Assembly: GCF_014490665.1 (NCBI RefSeq)
Contig: NZ_CP061038.1
Span: 1,364,001 to 1,428,000, forward strand
Origin: Sphingomonas alpina
GTDB taxonomy: Bacteria > Pseudomonadota > Alphaproteobacteria > Sphingomonadales > Sphingomonadaceae
DNA length: 64,000 bases
Reading direction: 5' to 3'
A model generated the notes under the pieces. It saw only the letters and a program-made list of their open reading frames with translations, was not told the DNA's origin and did not search any database. Of the stretch, positions 36,441 through 43,915 are shown piece by piece (position 1 is the first letter of the stretch; each line of letters opens with the position of its first letter). A program made the position numbers and the translations under genes.

Positions 36441-38750
36441 TCATGGTTTTGCGGCCGGCAGCACCGGCAGGATGACATGGCTTGCAGCCACGCTGCTGTG
36501 ATGGATGCGCATCCGGCCCGGAATGCTCTTCACGACCAAGGCTTCGTCGCCGCCGGTGTTGGAGTTCGGGAAGGAGTAATTCTCCTGCGCGTTCATCACG
36601 GCAATGCGGATGCGGTGGCCCTTGGCGAAGGTGTTGGCGATGGCCCGCAGGCTGATCTCGTAGCGGACAATGTCCTTGAGGCTGCCGCTCAACAAATCTT
36701 CGCGCGTGAAGTTGCTGCCGAACACTTGATAGTCGCTATCGTCCAGCTTCCTGAAGCGGGCCCGGATCACGCCGACGCTCAGTCGCTTCGAGGAATTGTC
36801 GGGCGCGACGTCGCTGATATGCGCCCACCAGTCGGTGTCTTTGACATCGGCCGAGGCGTAAAGGACCAGCTTGATATTGCCGGCGATGGTGAGGTCTTGC
36901 GCCAGCGGTGCGCTGGTATAGGTCGCGACATCGCTCCGTGCTTCGATATCCTTGAAATCATACGGAAAAGTCTGGACGTCTTGATAGTCGCCCATCAGGT
37001 CGAACGTGTACCAGTTCTTCGGCGCATCGGCCGGGTCATAAACATAGGCATCGGGTGCCTCGGCGCTTTTCGGCTCGCTCGGCGTGAGCCGGCCGTCATC
37101 GGTGTGCAGCGCCGCATTGCCGCTGCTGTGGAAATACCAGTTCTGCGCCTGGACCTCGGCGGGCGGCCAGGATCTGGCGGTTCGCCATTCGTTGCTGCCG
37201 AGGACGAAATATTGCACGACCGGGTCGGTGACGCCGTTGTCCACGCCCTTCAGATAATGATCATACCATTTCTGCTTGGTCAGCCAGATATCGTCGCGCA
37301 GTGCATCGATCCCGAAGCTGTAGCCGTTGAGCGCGCGGTCGTGATTATAGCTGTGCTTCCACGGGCCGATCAGCAGGCGGTTGGGCTGTGTGCCGTATTT
37401 CTGCATCATCGCCCAGGTGCTGCGCGTCCCGGCGAAATCATCGTCGAACCAGCCGCTGATCGAGAAGCTGGCGAAATTGCGTGGGTGATCGCCCTGGAAC
37501 CAGTCCTGCCCGCGCCAATAGTCATCGTTGCGCGAATGCGCGACGGTCGCGTTCCATAGCGGCAGATCCTCGCCCGTCGCATAGACATCCATGTCTTTTA
37601 GCGGGCGGTGGCGCAGCACATCGGGCCAGGTGCGTCCCGGCAGCAATTTCTTGCCGAGCATCCAGAAGAGATAGAAGGGTGACCCTTCAACGAAAGTGCC
37701 GCCCATATAGGGTTGATCGCCGAAGGCGGTGCCGAGCGTGCTTTCGGGGATGATGCATTTCAGCGCCGGATTGCGCGCCATCGTCGCGGCCCATTGGGTA
37801 TAGCCGTGATAGGACAGGCCCTGCATGCAGATCGAGCCGTTCGACCAGGGCTGCTTCGTTACCCATTGCAGGGTGTCGGCGCCGTCATCGGGCTCCTGCA
37901 CCTGCAATCGCAACGAGCCCTCCGACTTTGATTCCGGATCCCAATAGGCGGTCCCGCGCACCGCCTGCACGACCACCGCGTAGCCGCGCACGACATATTG
38001 CTCATAGCGATCGATCAGGCTGGAAATGCCATAAGGATTGCGCACCAGAATGGTGGGGAAGGGGCCCTTGGCGTCGCCGTCGGGCAGATAGACGCGCGTC
38101 GCGAGCCGGACGCCCGACCGCGTCGGCATCATCTGCAGGTCGAGCGCGCGATAGCCGTAACGCGGCTGCGAGACTTTCGGATCGCGCCATGCCGCGACGG
38201 TGGTGAAGGCTTCATAGCCGCGCTTCACCATCACGGTGTCGGCGTTGACGTCGATCGCGGCGAGAATGTCATTGTTCGAACCGATCACCAGATCCATCGG
38301 GTCGCTGGCGTCTTTCGCGCCCCAATAATCGGCCGTGGCGGCGGCGCCATCGACTGTCTTGCGGAGCGTTCTTTGTCGGGCATAGACGGTGGTTTCGCCG
38401 GGGATCGATGCGAGCTGGAGCTTGCTCCAGTCCACGGCGCCAAGCCTGGAGAGCAAGCTTGGAAACACCTTTACCGCGCCGTCGAGCGGCAGCGCGCTGG
38501 CGCTTTTGGCGAGGTCCTCCGCGCTGACGGTGACGGCTGGATTCCAGATGTTTCGGCGCACATCCTTGCGCTTCAGCGTGTAGCGTTCCTGGCCATCGAC
38601 CTGCGCGATCGACAGTTCATAAACCTGAATCCCGCGATGGTATCCATCGAAGATGATCGGCCCATGCTGATCCGGCGCCGCGACGGCCGGAGCGGCCGCG
38701 GTCAGCAACAGCGCCGTCATCGCCGCTTTCAGAAAACTCCCGGTGCACAT
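36441..38750 (-). CDS. Secreted CocE/NonD-family serine hydrolase (X-Pro peptidase-like)
   Basis: A 769-aa protein with a signal peptide (AAMTALLLTAAAPAVAA). A first domain of about 200 residues has no clear match. An alpha/beta-hydrolase follows, with nucleophile GLSYHG near residue 311, GWFDDDF (Asp) and GPWKHSY (His), and then a C-terminal jelly-roll domain. This is the CocE / Xaa-Pro dipeptidyl peptidase / glutaryl-7-ACA acylase architecture, acting on esters or amides. The extra N-terminal domain is unusual. The start at 38750 follows GAGGAACGG; the upstream frame is shadow. Part of the TonB-receptor operon, so probably a periplasmic hydrolase of the imported compound. Confidence 0.87.
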   Translation of the reverse strand: MCTGSFLKAAMTALLLTAAAPAVAAPDQHGPIIFDGYHRGIQVYELSIAQVDGQERYTLKRKDVRRNIWNPAVTVSAEDLAKSASALPLDGAVKVFPSLLSRLGAVDWSKLQLASIPGETTVYARQRTLRKTVDGAAATADYWGAKDASDPMDLVIGSNNDILAAIDVNADTVMVKRGYEAFTTVAAWRDPKVSQPRYGYRALDLQMMPTRSGVRLATRVYLPDGDAKGPFPTILVRNPYGISSLIDRYEQYVVRGYAVVVQAVRGTAYWDPESKSEGSLRLQVQEPDDGADTLQWVTKQPWSNGSICMQGLSYHGYTQWAATMARNPALKCIIPESTLGTAFGDQPYMGGTFVEGSPFYLFWMLGKKLLPGRTWPDVLRHRPLKDMDVYATGEDLPLWNATVAHSRNDDYWRGQDWFQGDHPRNFASFSISGWFDDDFAGTRSTWAMMQKYGTQPNRLLIGPWKHSYNHDRALNGYSFGIDALRDDIWLTKQKWYDHYLKGVDNGVTDPVVQYFVLGSNEWRTARSWPPAEVQAQNWYFHSSGNAALHTDDGRLTPSEPKSAEAPDAYVYDPADAPKNWYTFDLMGDYQDVQTFPYDFKDIEARSDVATYTSAPLAQDLTIAGNIKLVLYASADVKDTDWWAHISDVAPDNSSKRLSVGVIRARFRKLDDSDYQVFGSNFTREDLLSGSLKDIVRYEISLRAIANTFAKGHRIRIAVMNAQENYSFPNSNTGGDEALVVKSIPGRMRIHHSSVAASHVILPVLPAAKP

Positions 38751-38775
38751 GCTGCCGTTCCTCGATCGCGATCGC

Positions 38776-39771
38776 CTATTTCCACACCGCATTGGCAACA
38801 CGCAGCCAATTCCCGCCGATAATCGCGGTAATCGCTTCGTCGCCATATCCGGCGCCCTCCATCAGCATTACCGTCGGCCAGAGCATATCCGGCGAACAAA
38901 ATGCAATTGGCTGCCATTGGTCGAGCGAGCCCCACACATCGGGGGCGGCGGCAAATGCCTGCTCCAGGCGACCCGTGTCGGCGGTCCAGTCCAGGCCCAG
39001 CCCGACATGCTCCGCGCCGACCATCTGTACGACATGATCGATATGCCGGAACAACAGATCGGGCGACGGCATCCCGCCGAGATAATAACCGGCACCGGTA
39101 ATCCCCACGACACCGTTTCGCGCCGCGCATCCGCGGATCACATCGTCGGTAAGATTGCGGATATGCGGATAGAGGGCATGAACGCCGTGATGCGTGCAGA
39201 CGACCGGCGCCGATGAGATTTCGATCATATCGAGTTGTGAACGATGCCCGGCATGCGATCCGTCGACTACCATGCCGACTTCGTTCATGCGTTCGATCAC
39301 GCGGCGCCCGAAGCGCGTCAGCCCGACATCATTGCCGTCCGCGCAGCCTCCGCCGATCGAGTTGGTGATGTTGAAGATCGGGTGGCACAGCCTGACGCCG
39401 AGGGCATAATAGATATCGATCATGTCCAGATTGCGCTCGAGGCATCTGAACCCCTCCAGCTGGATGCCGACCGCGAGTTTGCCGGCCTTCTTGGCCCAGT
39501 GGATGTCATCGACCACTTCGACCAGAACGCATTTGTCCCTGCGCATCCATATGTCGCGCCGCATTCGCGCGATCCGCTGAATGGCTTGCGATATGTTATG
39601 GTCGTCCCCGGCCGGGTGGCACTGAATGAAATCAAATCCAACGTCGGCATAATGCTGGAAGAGCGCGCCATCGTTTCCAATCGGCGGTTCGTACACGAAA
39701 ATCAGGTCGGTAATGATCGTACTATCGGTAAATTTCGCTCTGAGCTCTTCCACGGAGTGAACGGATGCCAT
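38776..39771 (-). CDS. Peptidase M19 (membrane dipeptidase) homologue with altered metal site
   Basis: A 331-aa M19-type protein. Conserved blocks are visible: GIQLEGF (bridging Glu), LTRFGRRVIERMNEVGMVVDGSHAG, a TH segment in VVCTHHGVHAL, HVGLGLDW (Asp), and C-terminal GGNWLRV. The usual N-terminal HxD metal pair (DGHNDL type) reads IITDL here, so the first His is missing. M19 enzymes hydrolyse dipeptides, often with a D-residue, and some beta-lactams. The change may alter or abolish dinuclear metal catalysis. It is cytoplasmic by sequence (no signal) and lies between the receptor and CocE genes. Confidence 0.82.
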   Translation of the reverse strand: MASVHSVEELRAKFTDSTIITDLIFVYEPPIGNDGALFQHYADVGFDFIQCHPAGDDHNISQAIQRIARMRRDIWMRRDKCVLVEVVDDIHWAKKAGKLAVGIQLEGFRCLERNLDMIDIYYALGVRLCHPIFNITNSIGGGCADGNDVGLTRFGRRVIERMNEVGMVVDGSHAGHRSQLDMIEISSAPVVCTHHGVHALYPHIRNLTDDVIRGCAARNGVVGITGAGYYLGGMPSPDLLFRHIDHVVQMVGAEHVGLGLDWTADTGRLEQAFAAAPDVWGSLDQWQPIAFCSPDMLWPTVMLMEGAGYGDEAITAIIGGNWLRVANAVWK

Positions 39772-39862
39772 CGATTGTTCCTGAATTTATGCCGGCTGAG
39801 CTTCGAGCGCGATGTTCGTGTAAAAAATGCGGGGTGCCCGGGCGGCACCCCGCAAACCGACA

Positions 39863-42010
39863 TCAATATTTGATCTTGAAGGCAACGAAGGCGCTTCTCG
39901 GTGCACCGTACCAGTTGCTGAATCGCGTATCCCGAATTTCACTGTAATATTTCTTGTCGAAGATGTTGTTCACGTTCAGCGAAACGCTGAACCTTTCCGA
40001 GATATCGTAGCCGGCATGCAGGTCGGCCACGAAGTAACCGGGCTGTTCGACGCCAGTGCCACGTTGCTTTCCGTTGAGCGTGAACGAACCACCGATGCTC
40101 AGGCCGGCGAGCGTGCTGCCTTCAGCGAAGCTGTAGTCGGTATAGAGTTTGACGCTGTGTTTCGGCGTCACCGGTGCGATCTGCGTGCCGACCAGCGCGG
40201 GGTTGGTGTCCGACAGGATCTTGTTGACGTTGTAGTTGTAGCCGCCGCTGATCGACCAGTTCTTCGTGATATGGCCATTCAGTTCGATCTCGAAGCCTTT
40301 GCCTTCGACCAGGCCAGACGCAATCGATGCATTGATATCGGTCGGGTCGGTGACGGCTCGGTTGCTTTGCCGAATCCGGTAGATTGCCGCAGTCAGGAGA
40401 AAGCGATCGCTGAACAAATTGGTCTTGATGCCGGCTTCGAACTGTGTGCCGCTGACCGGACCAAGCGGGTTCTGGTTCCTGTCGAATGCCGACTGCGGTT
40501 CGAACACATCGGCATAGCTGCCATACAGCGTCCATTTGTCGGCAAAGTCGTATACAATCCCGGCATAGGGCGAGATTTTGCCCTTGACCTTGTAGATGCC
40601 GTTAGGCGTCAGGTCGAAGTCCTGCGCGGTATAGGTCACCCAGCCGATCCGTCCGCCGCCGACCAATGTCAGCGAAGGCAGAATCTTGAGGCGCGTCTGA
40701 CCGTAAAAGCCGTACTGCTCCTTGGTTTCGGCGCCTTCGTAAAAATCCGCCCCGGTCGGGCCGAGCGGGAACGCCGGCATCACGACCGGTCGCGGGTTGA
40801 ATATATCGACGGTCAGCGGAGGTCCCGGATTGGCATAGTTCGACGCGAAGCTCCAATGTGATCGCTGATAATCGCCGCCGATGATGATGCCGCTGGTGTT
40901 GCCGAACAGGTCGAATTCACCGACAATGCTGGCATCGCCGGAGACCGCGTCGGCCTTGTGTTTTCCACGATAGAGTTCGAGATTCAGAACGCCCTGGTTG
41001 ACGCTGTTGACCGGGCCGCGCACGAAACCATAGAATTCGTCGCGCTTCAGATCATTATACTGAACCGTCGCACGCGCCTTCCAGCGACTGCTGAATTCAT
41101 GGTTGATCTGCGCATAAAGCTGCGCCTGTTTTGTACGGACCTTGTTGTCGTCGCTGCCCAGATAAGTGTTGCGCGGAAGGTCGAGCAATCCGTTGGTCGC
41201 ATCGGCGGGCAGTCCGGTCTGAATCGTGGTGCTATAGTCGTCATAATAGCCGCCGACGCTGAACGTGGTTTTGGCTCCGAGATCGATATCGACCGACAGG
41301 AAGCCGAGCTTACGGTCCTTGCGGTAATTGTCGATGAACTCGCCGGCGTCCTGGACCATACCGCCGGCCCGCGCGCGGATCGTGCCGTCCTTGTTGAGCG
41401 GCGAGGAGATGTCCACTTCGGCGCGCAGGAAATTCCACGAGCCTGCGCTGAATGAACTGGTGAGCGAGAATTCCTGTTTCGGCCGCTTGCGCACGAGATT
41501 GACGCTGCCGCCGGGGCTGCCCGATCCGCTGAACAGTGCGGACGGGCCGCGCAGGAATTCGACATGGTCGAAGAGGAAGAGATCGGGCATCGAATAGGGC
41601 GCCTGGGCGAAACCCTGTTGCGGGGTGCCGTCGAACAGGAAGCTCGATATCTGGAACCCGCGGGCGTAGAATTGCGGGTAGGTCGACACGTTGCGGACCA
41701 CCGTCACGCCAGCAGTCTGTTTCAGCACATCGTCCAGCGTGATCAGACGCTGTTTCTCGATCCGCTCGGAATCGATGATTGTAACGGAACTGGGCGTGGC
41801 GCGGATCGAGGCCAGCGCCTTTTCGCCGGCGAACCCGCTTTCATAGCCGCGGCCGATCACCAGAATGTCGCTGGCGTCCACGCCGTCCGATTGCTCCTCC
41901 GCCGCAGGCGCTTCCTGCGCCCATGCCGCGCCGTCAAAGGCGCCGATCCCGAAGACGCTGGCCGATGTCATCAGCGTCAAGGCGATTGCGCGCCTTACCA
42001 TGGTGTTCAT
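39863..42010 (-). CDS. TonB-dependent receptor, siderophore-receptor type
   Basis: A 715-aa receptor. The signal peptide is near residues 5-32 (cleavage AWAQ), followed by an acidic linker, the TonB box-like ASDILVIGRGY, and a plug with siderophore-receptor features: TPSSVTIIDSERIEKQ, LDDVLKQTAGVTV, ARGFQISSFLFDG, VEFLRGPSALFSG. The barrel ends in Tyr. ATG 42010 follows AGGGGAT. Shorter than the two other receptors here and of the FhuA/FecA-like class, but no Fur-like box was found upstream; instead the TetR-type dyad at 42124 precedes it. It heads a six-gene catabolic unit, so it may import a peptide or xenosiderophore-like molecule. Confidence 0.9.
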   Translation of the reverse strand: MNTMVRRAIALTLMTSASVFGIGAFDGAAWAQEAPAAEEQSDGVDASDILVIGRGYESGFAGEKALASIRATPSSVTIIDSERIEKQRLITLDDVLKQTAGVTVVRNVSTYPQFYARGFQISSFLFDGTPQQGFAQAPYSMPDLFLFDHVEFLRGPSALFSGSGSPGGSVNLVRKRPKQEFSLTSSFSAGSWNFLRAEVDISSPLNKDGTIRARAGGMVQDAGEFIDNYRKDRKLGFLSVDIDLGAKTTFSVGGYYDDYSTTIQTGLPADATNGLLDLPRNTYLGSDDNKVRTKQAQLYAQINHEFSSRWKARATVQYNDLKRDEFYGFVRGPVNSVNQGVLNLELYRGKHKADAVSGDASIVGEFDLFGNTSGIIIGGDYQRSHWSFASNYANPGPPLTVDIFNPRPVVMPAFPLGPTGADFYEGAETKEQYGFYGQTRLKILPSLTLVGGGRIGWVTYTAQDFDLTPNGIYKVKGKISPYAGIVYDFADKWTLYGSYADVFEPQSAFDRNQNPLGPVSGTQFEAGIKTNLFSDRFLLTAAIYRIRQSNRAVTDPTDINASIASGLVEGKGFEIELNGHITKNWSISGGYNYNVNKILSDTNPALVGTQIAPVTPKHSVKLYTDYSFAEGSTLAGLSIGGSFTLNGKQRGTGVEQPGYFVADLHAGYDISERFSVSLNVNNIFDKKYYSEIRDTRFSNWYGAPRSAFVAFKIKY

Positions 42011-42123
42011 TATCTTTATCCCCTTCGCTCGTGAACTTCTGACGAGTACCTCCTGCCACGCTCCGCTTTTTTCCAAGCCCCCTTGCGGATGTCATGGCCG
42101 GATGCGCGAAAATCAAAGTGTAA

Positions 42124-42145
42124 TTATTACCGTGACAATGTCAAC
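42124..42145. promoter_or_regulatory. TetR-regulon dyad, site E (before the TonB receptor)
   Basis: Core TTATTACCGTGACAATGT, the closest match to site C (18 of 22). It lies 114 nt from the receptor start. Confidence 0.6.
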
Positions 42146-42345
42146 GCGACGCCGTGGGCAGGCCGGCGCCGCATAAAACGCTGCATCGGCAATGATTTGG
42201 GGCGGCTTCATGGAGGGGGGAGTCTCAGGCCGTACAGCGGATTTTTCTCGAGAAAGATAGGGAATCCGAGTCGCTCGAACGGCGAGTCGCGATGCTGCTG
42301 CAAGCGATCTTCCGGCGTGGTTATGATGCTTGACTCAATAATATA

Positions 42346-42367
42346 ATATATTCACGATAATGTTAAT
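42346..42367. promoter_or_regulatory. TetR-regulon dyad, site F (before the serine hydrolase)
   Basis: Core ATATATTCACGATAATGT. The right half (GATAATGT) is identical to other sites; the left half is degenerate. It lies about 52 nt before the serine hydrolase start. Confidence 0.45.
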
Positions 42368-42418
42368 CCGAAGACGGATGAGAGCCGCGCTCGTTATCAT
42401 CGGTGCTGGGGGTATGAC

Positions 42419-43840
42419 ATGAATCAGGCGCGGGCAGCGTCCATTGCCATGAGCCGTCGGGGCCTGCTGGGCACTGCACTCGCCGGATATGGGCTTGCCG
42501 CGTTCGAGGCGCTCGCGGCGGGGTGGCCGCCGTCAGCGGCGTTGAGCGACGCGGCGGCACAGGCGATCAAGCCCGCGGGCATCGCGGCGCTGGCGCTGGT
42601 CGCTATGGCCGGTGGTCGGGTGATCGACACGCTTCTGCTCGGCCAGGCCAGCCAAGCCTTTGGCGTCCCGGTCACCGATCGCACTCTTTTCCATCTCGGC
42701 TCGGTCGGCAAGCACATCACGGCGGTGGCGATCCTGCGGCTGGCGGCACAAGGCAAGCTCGCGCTGGATGCGCCTTTGTCGCGTTATGTGCAGGGTATCG
42801 CGCCGGGATGGTCGCGCGCGACGATTTATCAGCTGCTCACGCACACCGGTGGCCTGCCGGGCAATTTCGATGGCCAGGATTTCGATCGCCCTTTCACGCG
42901 TGAAAAGGTCAGCGCCTTCAGTGCGGCGCTGACCCCGGTGGCGGCTCCGGGCCAGGCCTGGGTTTATTCGAATGTCGGCTATGTATTGCTCGGCCATGTG
43001 ATCGAGAACCTGACGGGCGACGATTACGGCCGGCACATCACCGATACATTGTTCCGCCCTCACGGCCTGATCGACAGCCGCGCCGATGACGGGGAGGGGA
43101 TCATCCCCAATCGCGCCGAGCCGCTCATCCGGCGCGACGGTGCCTTCCGTCGCGCGATGCAGATGTCCAGCAGCGTATCGTCGGTCGGCGCCGGTGGATT
43201 GTTGATGTCGGCGCGCGACGTGCCGGCATGGGAACGCGCGCTCGGCGGTCGGGCATTGCTCGATCAGCGCAGCAAGGAGATCATGTTTACCGCAGCGCGC
43301 TTCGACACCGGGCGCTCCACCAGCTATGGCATGGGCTGGCGGATCGAGAGCGACGGCGCGGGCCGGCCGTTCTTCATGCACACCGGGAGTGTTCCGGGTT
43401 TTCGTGCTTATCATTTTCGCGCCCCGGCGGGCGACCTGGCACTCATGCTGATGGCGGTGGGCGAGGCACCGATGGTCCCGTTCGGAATGGCTGCGACCGA
43501 GCGCCAATGGCCTGGCCGCACGCCGTTGGCACGTCCGGCGATCCCTGATCGTGCGCCTGGGCTGACCGCGGCGCTCAAGGCACTCGTGGTCGATGGAAAG
43601 CCAGTCGATGCGGCGTCCCTCGCTCCGGAGCTTGCGCGCCTGCCGCTGCCGGTCGCGACCGATGAGATCGCTCGCCTCAATCCGGAGCAGAGAGCGCGGC
43701 TGAAACAATTTTCGCTCGTCGAGGATGTGGTGACGATCGCGGACCGGCAGCGACGCTACATCCTGGATCTTGGCGCACAGCGGCTTCCGTTGCTCGCCTG
43801 CTATTCACCGGAAGGCTCGATCTACCGCGTGGTCATCTAG
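42419..43840 (+). CDS. Serine hydrolase of the beta-lactamase/D-aminopeptidase (PF00144) family
   Basis: A 473-aa protein with a twin-arginine-like N-terminus (MSRRGLLGTALAGYG at residues 11-25). The class C/PBP-like active site is clear: SVGK at residues 95-98 (Ser, Lys), YSN in AWVYSNVGYVLLG near 181, and HTG near 334 (MHTGSVPGF). A C-terminal extension follows. Family members include D-aminopeptidases, esterases and AmpC; sequence cannot decide, but the context of acylase, dipeptidase and D-amino-acid enzyme favours a peptidase or esterase over antibiotic resistance. It starts 52 nt after a regulon dyad. Confidence 0.85.
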   Translation: MNQARAASIAMSRRGLLGTALAGYGLAAFEALAAGWPPSAALSDAAAQAIKPAGIAALALVAMAGGRVIDTLLLGQASQAFGVPVTDRTLFHLGSVGKHITAVAILRLAAQGKLALDAPLSRYVQGIAPGWSRATIYQLLTHTGGLPGNFDGQDFDRPFTREKVSAFSAALTPVAAPGQAWVYSNVGYVLLGHVIENLTGDDYGRHITDTLFRPHGLIDSRADDGEGIIPNRAEPLIRRDGAFRRAMQMSSSVSSVGAGGLLMSARDVPAWERALGGRALLDQRSKEIMFTAARFDTGRSTSYGMGWRIESDGAGRPFFMHTGSVPGFRAYHFRAPAGDLALMLMAVGEAPMVPFGMAATERQWPGRTPLARPAIPDRAPGLTAALKALVVDGKPVDAASLAPELARLPLPVATDEIARLNPEQRARLKQFSLVEDVVTIADRQRRYILDLGAQRLPLLACYSPEGSIYRVVI

Positions 43841-43845
43841 TGCTG

Positions 43846-43876
43846 TCGTCCATCAGACGGACGATCTTCCTTCTTC
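43846..43876 (+). terminator. Likely intrinsic terminator after the serine hydrolase
   Basis: TCGTCC, 7-nt loop, GGACGA, then a T/C-rich tail (TCTTCCTTCTTC). It may reduce but not abolish read-through into the acylase gene. Confidence 0.5.
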
Positions 43877-43915
43877 GATGCTCATTTTGAAACCGTTGCA
43901 ATCAGGGAGAGTGTT

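Larger units (their letters stand above)
42011..42418. promoter_or_regulatory. 408-bp divergent promoter region with two regulon dyads
   Basis: No gene is seen. The region separates the minus-strand TonB-receptor operon from the plus-strand serine hydrolase/acylase genes and carries dyads E (42124-42145) and F (42346-42367), one near each divergent gene. A very AT-rich stretch at 42336-42366 is a likely promoter for the plus-strand unit. Confidence 0.6.
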
